Below, in pieces: positions 11,001 to 23,000 of a stretch of DNA of 64,000 nt. The DNA is from Ypsolopha sequella (lineage: Eukaryota; Arthropoda; Insecta; Lepidoptera; Ypsolophidae): positions 4,946,417 to 5,010,416 of the forward strand of contig OW203997.1 of assembly GCA_934047225.1 (NCBI GenBank). The letters run 5' to 3'. Positions within the stretch are counted from its first letter, which is position 1. The number at the start of each line of letters is the position of its first letter. Below the pieces are notes generated by a model. It ran no database searches. It saw nothing but the letters and a program-made list of their open reading frames with translations, and was not told the origin of the DNA. A program made the translations under genes and the position numbers.

Positions 11001-14000
11001 GAAAATATATATCGTACGCTTTTATGTATTTTTCGCGCGATTTTTCTGGAAGAAAACTCAACTCAGCATTATATACCGCTTGCACTAATTCTGCAGATGT
11101 TAAATTTATATCTTCGTCGCTGCTAGCCTCGCTCATACTTTATGATTTCTTTCAATTTTATCAAAAAACAACTAAAATAATGGAAGGAAAGTGAATTGAA
11201 TAAAGAGAAGGAAATTTTAAAGTTTTTGTTTTTAATCAAATTTTCTTGCTGGCCAGTGCGATTATTCTTTAAATGAGGCTGGCGCATGACATGAAATAAG
11301 TATTTGCATTTCAGTGGACTGGCTGCAGAGAATATAAACTATTACGAAACTAATGAGGTTCTATAAATATGTAATATTATTGTACAAAACCTTTATTGAA
11401 TAAAAATATTCGAATTTTAAAAACACTTTCCACGCTAGCGGATAAAGTGCGCTTTTCCACCCAGATTTCTAATGATAAACAGAGCCTTTTCGAGCTTGTG
11501 AGGTGAAAAAGTAGTTTGAGTAACAACTGACCTCTCCACATTAAGCTCTCCTATCAAAGAAGCTGGAAATCTAGGGCCTTTATTCGCCTTAATGAAGGGA
11601 TTATTACTCGTTCATTAGCATTAGATATCAGCACGTTCCACATTAATAAAGGTAGATAGCTAAACCCTACATACATAGTGAGCATGTGTGTTCAATGGAA
11701 AAGTTGAAAACGCTCGCTAGTTGACATGTAATGTAATGGAAACAGCTGTTTGACAGCTTTCAACGTTCGTAACGTAACAAGCTGTTAAGGCTGAAGGTAT
11801 TTCAGGTACAGAAGCTTCGTATAGTGGCTGTCAATACTTAGATCGAGAGTTGTTAACCACCTTTTGAACACCGACTGACGTCACGATACGTGAAATTGAT
11901 GGCGAGATGTGAAAATAGACAGATAGAGCGAGATTATGTAACATACGCGATATTTTAAGGGTTCCATAGTACCTAAAAGGTACAAAAGAAACCTTAATTG
12001 TGAGACTCTGTTGTCCGTCCGTCCGTATGTCACAGCTGTTAGGATTTGATAAAGGAGAACGCACTTGCTGTTATTGAAAACAGACTAAACTATTTATCTA
12101 TATTGTCAATGCTTACGTCCCTTTCTCTCTGCCTCTTGAAGGAACAAGAAAATGTCCTAATTTGAAATGTGCCGTACGATAAATAAAAGTATTGGGCAAA
12201 TATCCACTGCAGTATTTAATATTCATCAACCCATCAAGATATAAAACATATTAGGTTATGGGCGATTAGCAAAGAAGTTGTGTTTAGTCTGTCCAAAATA
12301 TTTTCTTCAACAAAGACGAAAATAATAAAGATGGCGACTCATGAATATTTTCCACAACTAAAGGAGACAACCAACTTTGCAAACTGGAAGTTTCGACTAC
12401 TGTTGATACTAGAGGAAAAAGGTGTTGATGAAGTATTAAGTGGTAAAGTAACTAAGGAGAATAAAATTAAAGACTCAAAAGCGAAGTCGATTATTGTAAC
12501 CTGCCTGTCAGATAAGTATTTAGAATACGTTAAAAAGGCAAATACGGCAAAAGAAATGTTAGAATGTTTAGAGGCTGTTCTAGAAAGAAAAAGCGTCCTC
12601 AGCAAGCTTCACCTTAAAAGGCAATTACTACAGTTGAAGTGTAACACAAAGTTACAGGATCATTTCCTGAAGTTCGACTCATTGGTTAGCAGCATCGAAG
12701 CAGTAGGCTCTAAATTAGACGAGAGTGACAAGATATGTCATTTATTGCTTACTATACCAGAAAGATATGAAAATGTGGTCACCGCAATTGAAACTACTAC
12801 CGGTCATCAAAATAATATTACATTAGATTATGTAAAGTCATGTCTATTAGATGCAGAACTGAAAATGGAAAACAGTACGAGTACGAGAAACAATGAGAAT
12901 AATGAAGCCGCTTTTAACGTGACATGCTACAAATGCCATAAGCGAGGGCACATCGCTATTGAATGTCGATCCCGTGGTAGAGGTCAAGGTCGATCATTTC
13001 GTAGTGGTCGTAGAGGATTTCGTGGTGGAAGAAGTAACCACACACACTTTGCTCAAGAGGAGTCAACCAGTTTACATGAGGAGCGAGAATGTTCATTCAC
13101 AGCCATGTGTACACAAAGAAGTGGAAACTGTGATGAAGGATTTATAAAGTTAGTTGTTGATTCTGGAGCAACCGAACATTTGATTCAAGAGAAATACAAA
13201 CACATGATGACAGAGGTAAAAGACCTAAAAGAGGAAGTAAAAATTAAAGTTGCCAACGGTGAATACTTGATCAGCAAACAAAAAGGTAAACTGAAATTGA
13301 AATATCGGGACTTAGTAATAAATTGTGAGGCTCTTATTGTACGCGATCTGTCACATAACTTGTTGTCAGTAAGAAAGCTTTTAGATAAAGATTTGAACAT
13401 AGTTTTCAAGAAAAACTTTGTCAAAGTTTTTAATTTTGATAGAAAATTATCAAAATCGGTATATGGAAAACTAGAAGGACATTTGTATATGTTGAATATG
13501 GAAGTAATTGAACCAGAAAACTACTGTATGACCGTTGATGATGACGACCTTTGGCACAAACGCCTAGGCCATTTGAATAAAATATCTTTAAGATTAATGA
13601 ATTTACCCTACAGTAAAAGTCAGTGCGGAGCATGCATTGAAGGAAAAGCAACAAGATTGCCATTTGAGAAAAAGGAGAGACCGAATTCGAGACAAGTAGC
13701 AGAATACTTACATACAGATATAGCTGGTCCTTTCAAAACGCCAAGTAGTGAAGGAGAAAGATACTACCAAACAATAATAGATGATTTCACACATTTTTGT
13801 GTAGTATTTCCATTAACAAACAAATCGGAAGCAGAGGATAATTTAATAAATTACATTAAGAAAATAGAAAATGAAACAGGAAATAGAGTCAGAAAAATAC
13901 GATGTGATAATGGAGGGGAATTTACTGCAAATAAAGTAAAGAATTACTGTTTAAACAAAGGTATTAGCATTGAATATACAATAGCCTATACACCACAGCA

Positions 14001-17000
14001 AAATGGAGTTGCAGAAAGAATGAACCGGACGTTATGTGATAAAGCTAGAACAATGCTTGCGGAAACGAATTTACCAAAACATCTATGGATTGAAGCTATC
14101 CAATGTGCAGCTTATCAGTTAAATCGTTCCCCATCTAAAGCTATAAGAAACAAAATACCAGCAGAAAAATATTTTGGAAGATGTGATTTATCAAAATTGA
14201 GAATATTTGGTTGCAAGGCATGGGCATTAACACTACCAAGAAAAGATAAAATGGAAAAAAGAGCACGAGAGATGAAAATGGTTGGATATGGAAGAACAGG
14301 GTACAGATTATGGGATCCAACAACGGACGAAATAATAATATCCCGTGACGTGCGATTTGATGAGACTCAAATAAAATTTGAGAATAATAAAGAAGAATCA
14401 GTGAATAGAAATGAATATTATCACAGATATAAGGAGGAGGATAACGAAAATAATGAAAAAGAAAAAGGATGTCAAAGACAAGAAGAAGTACAAATAAGAG
14501 ATGAAGAAGAAATGCAAAATGATGAAGAACAAAAGAGTAATGAAATAAAAGAGGAGACAAGTCAAGAAAGACAGGATAATAATGAAAATAGAGAAATTAC
14601 AAAAACAAGAAGTGGAAGAAATATAAAATTACCAGAAAATCTACAAGACTATGAAGTTTATGAAGCATTTTGCTTATCGTCGATGGTTGAAGAACCACAA
14701 ACGTACAAGGAAGCTATACAAAAGGGATGGAAAGAAGCAATAGATAATGAGATAGAAGCACATAATAAAATGGAAACATGGACTGAAGCGGAATTACCAA
14801 AAGGAAAACAAGTAATTGATACAAAATGGGTATTTCGTACAAAAGAAAATGGAATTCAAAAAGCAAGACTAGTAGCAAGAGGATACAAATTAAAAGAAGA
14901 ACAAGACTTCGGAAAGAATTATGCACCAGTTGCGAGAATATCCACAGTACGATTTGTACTTGCACATGCAGTACAAGAAGGATGGAATATAAGACAATTA
15001 GATGTACCAACCGCATTCTTAAATGGAAAATTGGAAACAGAAGTGTACATTAAACCACCAGAAGGAATTGAAGTAAAAGAAAATAAAGTTCTAAAGCTAA
15101 ACAGAGGACTTTACGGTTTAAGAGAGAGTCCAAGGTGTTGGAATAAAAGATTTGATGACTACATAAAAACGAAAGGATTTGAAAGATCTCAGAATGACTT
15201 TTGTCTATACATTGGAAAAGAAATTAATATTTGGCTTGTAATTTATGTGGATGACATAATAATGATTGGAAAAGATGAGAATTTAAAAAATGCAATACAA
15301 GATTTGAAGACAGAGTTTAATGTTAAAGACTTTGGAGAAATAAGAAACGGTTCATTTTTAGGGATGGAAATAGAAAGGAAAAATGAAACCTTAAAAATAA
15401 CACAGAGAGGACAAATAATTAAAATGCTAGAAAAGTTCAAGATGAGTGATTGCAATGGAGTGAGTACACCATTGACAAAAGGATTTCAAGCAAATCTATC
15501 TGAGGAAATTGAAGATGTACCATACAGGCAAATAATAGGAGGTTTGATGTTTATATCAACAGTGTCGCGACCAGATATTGCATTCGCTACATCATATTTA
15601 AGTCAATATCTTGACAAACCAACTAAAAGTCTTTGGATACAAGCTAAACGAGTCCTAAGATACTTGAAACAAACTATGGATGTTGGATTACTGTACAAGA
15701 AACATGACGAGAAACGCAATTTAATAGAGACATTTTCAGATGCAGATTGGGCGGGCAACAACACAGATAGGAAAAGTGTAACAGGCTCTGTTACTTTGTA
15801 CCAAGGAAATGTTGTCGCCTGGTTATCGAGAAAACAAGGTTGCGTTGCGCTCTCAACCGCTGAGGCTGAATACGTAGCAGCAGCGACAAGTGCATGTGAT
15901 CTTTTGTATGTAAAAGGACTATTTCATGATTTTAGTAAGCGAGATAGTATGAATGAGGAAGATTTGAAGTGTATTTTGTATATGGATAATAGAGGAGCAA
16001 TTGAGTTAACTAAATCATTCGAAAATAGCAAGAGGGCTAAACATATCGATATTAAAACTCATTTTATAAAAGACTTGGTAATAAAGAAAGTTATAACAGT
16101 TGAATTCACTACTTCTGATAAAAATTTATCTGATCTGTTGACCAAAACACTTTCAAATGAAAAACTAAATTTTCTTAAAACTAAATTGAATATTGTTTGA
16201 ATTTGAGGAAGGACATTTTATTGTATAAGAATAGTAGATAATTTACACCTTAATTTGTAATCTAGGAAGCAGTAGAGTTTATTTAACGTGTTTTATTATT
16301 TGCAAATTAAATTGTAACGTTAACGATTTTAAATGTTGAAAGAGTTAAAATCGAGGCGGGGTGTTAGGATTTGATAAAGGAGAACGCACTTGCTGTTATT
16401 GAAAACAGACTAAACTATTTATCTATATTGTCAATGCTTACGTCCCTTTCTCTCTGCCTCTTGAAGGAACAAGAAAATGTCCTAATTTGAAATGTGCCGT
16501 ACGATAAATAAAAGTATTGGGCAAATATCCACTGCAGTATTTAATATTCATCAACCCATCAAGATATAAAACATATTAACAGCCTCATCATAAGTTTGGC
16601 AGTCTTGAAATTTGGCACATAAATAGCATTTGTTTGTCCACATAATAACTTGTAAAAAAATTTGAAAATCTTGAAATTGTTCAAAATATTTCCAATACAA
16701 AAGAGGGAAAAAAATCCTATAAATACATTATGAGTATATTGCTACTATACATAGGTCATAATTGGCCAATTACAGGAAAATTATAGTAATTAAAAAAAGT
16801 TCAACACAAACCAGAAATATAAAAACAAAATTAGAAAATAATATTTTATAAAAAATCATCATCAAATTGTAGGTATTAAAGAGCTGATTGTAAAAATAAG
16901 TAAAAATATTTACTTGTCTCTATTTCGAGAAATCCTCGAAAAACTACACAAAAAGTATGTATCCCCTTATCTCCAAAACTGGTGGATCAAAAAATAATAA

Positions 17001-20000
17001 ACAATCATGGTAATATGAGCTTATGGAAAATTACAGGAAAAAAATACCGGTTGAGAAATTCATGAAATAAAAATGACAAATTAAAAAAAATAAGAAATGG
17101 CGGCTGTCAAAGTTGTCATTTTTAAAGCTATCAAATTAGTAAGGAATTTGTAATATCTGTATATTATGTATGTACCATATGTTGTTTTTAAAAAACAAAT
17201 ACAGAAAACGCCGATTTATGATGTGGTTTTAGGGTTACGTCCCCAAATACTCAACCAACTTAATTTTGCAGTTTTGTTTCATACAATGTGTAGGTGATAA
17301 GTTTGTAATTTCTGTTTAAATTATTTAACCTAACCTATTTAAATGGCACGGATCCATTAAAAAAATAAAATTTATGCAGTCGTAGGTACTGAAAACACTT
17401 TGCTAGAAGCGAAAACTTTCCTATCAAAGTAACATGTCGGTGACGGTGATGCGAACCAATAACATTTTCCCTTACCAAAAATCACTCAACGTGCCTACAG
17501 AAGTGTTCACTTCAAAAAATCGTTGTTTTAATAATACATTTTTCTTTATGTATTTCAGGTGTAATATGGACGGTAACGCCTTTACCTGGTTCAGGAGAAT
17601 TCTTCGACCTCGTTCAAAAACTAGGAAAATCTGTGGATTTTGTTTCCAACAATAGTACACGAAGTAAAAAAAACTATAAAGCACTCTTCACTGGAGCTGG
17701 CATCGACAATGGTTTTGTGAGTTTTACATTACATGATACAAAAATGAATTAGAAACTATTTCTAAATTTCATACAAAATTCGAACCGGTATATCTGCCTA
17801 TCGTGGGCCAGTGACTTATCTAGTTGGTTCACCGAGACTGTTCCAAATTTTATAATTATTTGTTACAACAGAAGTCTATTCTGAGGGCAGCTGTAAAATC
17901 AGTCAATGACCTTTGCTCATTTTGTACTGGACCCCGTACCATGAAACGCAATAATTTGCGTCAAGCGATAAAGATAGCATGTCGAAATTGACGTACTTAT
18001 CGTTTTCTTTTGACGCGTACAGTTTTTCTAGCTGCCCTCGGAATAGACTTTAGTAATGCACATATATGACACGTATATGGCGTTCTGTTAGCACGCTTCC
18101 AAATAAGGCCCATCGATGCAGTCTATTCTTGAATGTAAACGATAACAATGGCATTTATTAGGTTATTCATAAGTCATACATAACCGAACTATAACAATGC
18201 ATTTTCAGGAACGTCTAACAATACCTTCAATCGCTATAGCCGAGTACCTGAAGTCTGTAAACTTTGACAAGCATGTCTACTGCGTCGCCTGTCCAGAAAC
18301 TATCGGCATTTTGGAGGAGAATGGAATCAAATGTAAACACGGAGTAAGTTTTAAAGCGGATACTTATTCTATGTTCGCATCTCGTAGACTGGGGCCTGTT
18401 TAAATCTTGTACGTCACTTCCGGTACGAACTTCAAGAAAGAAGTCCCGCAGATTAAGGCATTTTCGCAAGGACGTAGTCAGGATTTTGTTTAGAGGGGGG
18501 CTAGCAAGGAAAAGCTGTAATAATACTAATGCTACATACATACAAATAGTATTTTATCTTAATGAATGTTTAGTTAAGTGCAACCGAAAAGTATTAAAAA
18601 TTATAAGAGCAATCATATAAAGTCATTTTATTTTACTTTTTGGTTTGAAAGCATGCACATCTGCTAGGTGAGGAGGGGGGGGGGGGGGAACAGGCACCCC
18701 CCTGCCCATACTTGGCGATGCCCATGCATATTCGTATTTAGTGCTTGATAGTAAAAGTACTTCGACAGGCGAATTCTTTTGTGAAAAGAACGCAATTGAA
18801 TGTAAATGGCTGTCAACGATATGTATGACTATTATAATGAACAACCTAAGTAGCAAAATTGTCCGAAATAATAAAAATTATGCAACTATACGTTTTGAAA
18901 CGGTCGTATTAACGTTATACCGATTTCACTTAGTTGCATAGTAGTTTTATTTAGGACAAAAAGTTGTATAATACTTTGGTTGAGTAATTATGTCGAGTAA
19001 ACGTTTACACAAGTAAAATATTTACAGGACCACTTTATATAACTCTAAGGCGTGAATTCTTGTTAAATTCTTTGACGACTACCCGATCATTTTAAACGAT
19101 ATTCAGATATGTAAAGTTTATGTTAAATATGATTTTTATAAAGGCCAGTTTTACGTCACTTCCTAGACTTATAAACGTTTTTGTCCTATTCACGCCTTCT
19201 ACACGACAATCTTGTAAATTTTTCATTATAAGACGGTGCGAAGTAAAGACGTTATAATTTTTATTGTCTTACAAACAAAATTACCCTAATATAATAAGAT
19301 TTATTATTTTTTTTTATTACGTTTACCTGACCACTATACAATCGTTTCATCGGATATAACTGACTATAATATAAATGTTGGTCGTATTTCTGTCATTAAA
19401 AAGACGTCTTCATAACTATAATGTTTATTAACACAACCATAACAAAACCAATAAGCGATTCTAAATTAAACAATTTGGGCCCTTGTCGCATTATGTAAAC
19501 GTTTTGATGACTTTCACACGACGTATTTACAATTACTTATAGTTTTAATCAAAAAGTTGTGACAATAATAATATTTGATACATTTTTGCAAAAGTTGGGA
19601 AACGGTCAGATAATATCTTTTATTGATTATATCTATTATTGATAATATCTATTATCAGATAATTTTGTTGCCGAACTATTACAGGATTATATGCCGGTTT
19701 CTCACTTGACATTTGATGAATACCGCAAATGTTTCATTTTGAAGCGAGTTAAATTCTACCATAAAATATTGCTGCCCAATTTTAATATTATTTTTTTCAA
19801 GTTTTTATTACATTCCACATAAAAATTAGATAAATCTCGGCCTAAAATATAAATAATTAGTTTAGAGAAAAGACTTGGCCTCAATTTATCTTTCCTTAGT
19901 TCTTGAAATAATAATCTGAAGCATTCAGAGAAAATTTTGTTTCTCAAAGAGAACATTTTAAATTAATAGTGGTAAATTAATTTATTTCATGGTATTTAGG

Positions 20001-23000
20001 AATTATATTTCTGTAATCTTCTTAAAGTCTTTTTCTGACTTTTATCAGTAAGTTATATTTCATATATTGTCCTATCAAAAGTTTTTCAAGAAAATCCCCG
20101 AAATTACAAATCTCCCACATATATAATACACATAGAAATCTTTAGCAGAACGAGTATCCAGGAAAATTAAGGCGAGGTGCTACCTGAAGTGTAAGGTTGC
20201 TAAACTGACAGAAAGCCTCAAAAAAATGCTATGCATTGCCAAAACACTAAAACGGAAATAGTAAAGGTTTTTAGTATCACTAGAAATAAATTGCTAACTA
20301 TCCCTGAAAAATAGAGATCTTTTTAGGGTTCCGTGCCCAAAGGGTAACTAACGGGACCCTATTACTAAGACTGTACTGTCCGTCTGTCTGTTCGTCTGTC
20401 TATCCGTCTGTCCGTCTGTCACCAGGCTGTATCCCATGAACTGTGATAGTTAGACAGTTGAAATTTTCACAGGTGATGTTTTTCTGTTGCCGCTATAACA
20501 ACAAATACTAAAAAACAAAATAAAATAAATATTTAAGTGAGCTCCCATACAACAGACATGTTTTTTTTACCGGCTTTTCAGTATTTGTTGTTATAGTGGC
20601 AACAGAAATACATCATCTGTGAAATATTCAACTGTCTAACTATCACGGTTCATAGATACAGTCTGGTGACAGATGGACAGATGGACAGACGGACAGCTGA
20701 GTCTTAGTAATAAGGTCCCATTGGTTACCCTTTGGGTACGGAACCCTAAAAAACTAGACAGTTTTGGCGCCAAGTATAAAGTTGGTAAACCAACATAAAG
20801 CCTCAACAAAATGCTATGCATTGCCCAGTGTTCTGATTAAATGATCAAACAAAAATGGTAAAGCTTTTTAGTATCACTAGAAATAAAACTAACTACCCCT
20901 GGAAAATATAGATCTTTTTTATTTCGTCGCAGAGATCTCAGTATTTTGAGCGACAGCTACCGATTATTTTTCAGAAACCATAAATGCATTACTGAGCACT
21001 GTATTAAGCCTTATTTTTCAATAAAAGTACGAATTACCTGAAAAATAACGTCACCTTTTTAGATTTTTTATCACAAGCGCCTTGGCTTATAAACCATGAA
21101 ATTCAACTCTAATTGTGTATGTTTAAAATGGTTTTCGTTCCCATGACAATATGCGTGGGTCAACCTCGTCTTAAATGTTTTTAGTACACACATTTTAAAA
21201 TAAACGTGCATATCCTTTGCCAAATGTAAAAAAACGATATCTTTCATTTGACCTTCAGTGACGTCCTTAGTCTTCGTCACACATTTCCATAGGTTTGTTT
21301 TTTCTTGAACGCATTCTAAAGCCTGGCAATGTTTTGACCTTTCAACCTATTGTGAAGACATCAATCACTTCCTGTAAATACTAAAATACTGATAAAATCG
21401 GTTTAAACAACGATAAAATTTAAGATTTACGTACTTCAATTGGTCTATTTATTCCAAAATGCACTTAAGTTATTCATATATTAAATACATACGACCGAAT
21501 TACAACGCTATCTGAGACCAACTTCACGCCTGGCCCGTACATACATTACATTGTACATTACATTACAACCTATCCTTCTTTCAGCCTGACACTTGCGCTG
21601 AAGACTATCACGACTTCGTGCATTACCTCGATGATGACCCAGACATTGGGGCTGTGGTGTTTGACAGCGATTTCAAAGTGAACCTGCCTAAACTGTACAA
21701 AGCCTTGGCCTATCTGAAGAGGCCTGAAGTGCTCTTTATAAACGGGGCCTCGGACAGATACGTGCCTTTGAAGCCGGGCTGCTTGGGGCTCGGTAAGAAA
21801 TCATCTTTGATGTTGATATCGAGGGTTTAGTATCAAAAACAATACGATGATAAATTGAATTTTGTTTCTTGGTCTTTTTTACGGGAAAATACAAGAATAG
21901 CTGTTGATGAAACTGTGATTTTTTAGTAAGTAGTCGTTTTTAGGGTTCCGTACCCAAAGGGTAACCAACGGAACCCTATTACTAAGACTTTGCTGTCCGT
22001 CTGTCTGTCCGTCTATCCGTCTGTCCGTCTATCACCAGGCTGTATCTCGTGAACCGTGATAGTTAGACAGTTGAAAAGTTCACAGATGATGTATTTCTGT
22101 TGCCGCTATAACAACACATACTAAAAATCAGAATAAAATAAATAATTAAGGGGGCTCCCATACAACAGACATGTTTTTTTTGCCGTTTTTATAGATAATG
22201 GTACGGAACCCTTCGTGCGTGAGTCCTACTCGCACTTGGCCTAGTATAACACGAGTGTTTTTATACCTATTTATGTTCAGTTTTTTATTTTATTTGAATT
22301 GAAAATATGATACAGTACTCCCAAAGTAATAATGCGCATACAAATCTATAGCCGATTGACCGGACGTACCACGTGACCGTATTGATTGTATAGAAAGTGT
22401 AAGGAAATACGAACTTTGCCGAACAGTGGCGAAGATTTGTATGCGCATTATCACTTTGGGAACACTGTACTTGTTATTATTATCGTAATAACGCTTACTT
22501 TTTTATTTGATTTACATATATTTTGAGTCTACTGTTTTAAAGAAATATTTTGAGTTTAGTGTTAAACAAGTGTTCAGAACGCTATGTCCAGCTATGGATG
22601 AACACAAGTTGTTGGATGCATGAATATTTTCAGTGAAAAATATACCTGTTAAACAATATTTATCTACAGGTCTCACGCTTAAAAGTATGGCATAGGCTAG
22701 CAAAAAATGTAACTACCCTTCAAACACAAAAAGGCCAATGGCAAAGATTTTATTAGCTATTAATTGAATAAATTTTTGGTTTGCTTGAAATATATTTTCT
22801 GTAGACAAAAGAGAGTCCTAGTTTCTTAAAACGAAGCCTCAAAAATCTGGGGAGGTTCATGTTCTAGGCTCAGGCCCAGGCTTAACAAAGTAGGTTCCTG
22901 CAGCAGTGTGAATTAAAGCGAGACTTCGAGAGAAAGAGAAACGTGAACCGCGATGTCATCCCTCTCACACCCCTTTCCACCGCAATTCCCATAGCTTAAT

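Larger units (their letters stand above)
12037..16578 (+). mobile_element. Complete Ty1/Copia LTR retrotransposon
   Basis: The 4542-bp element has 217-bp LTRs (12037-12253 and 16362-16578) that I read as identical base for base, a 5-bp target duplication acagc (12032-12036 and 16579-16583), a primer-binding site, a polypurine tract and one uninterrupted Gag-Pol frame. Domain order protease-integrase-RT-RNase H is diagnostic of Copia. The identical LTRs point to very recent insertion. It sits in intron 1 of the phosphatase gene, same strand, inside an older family B repeat. The LTR ends are TG...TA, not the usual TG...CA. Confidence 0.95.

Noticed and set aside
12280..12330. Extra 17 codons at the start of the Copia frame
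   Set aside because: The frame is open but begins with GTG; the first ATG is at 12331 in a good context, so I used that start.
12339..15455. Several minus-strand frames of 60-139 codons within the Copia element
   Set aside because: They are antisense shadows of the Gag-Pol gene, caused by its A-rich coding strand.
18623..18856. Minus-strand frame with a proline run
   Set aside because: The proline run is the antisense of a G homopolymer.
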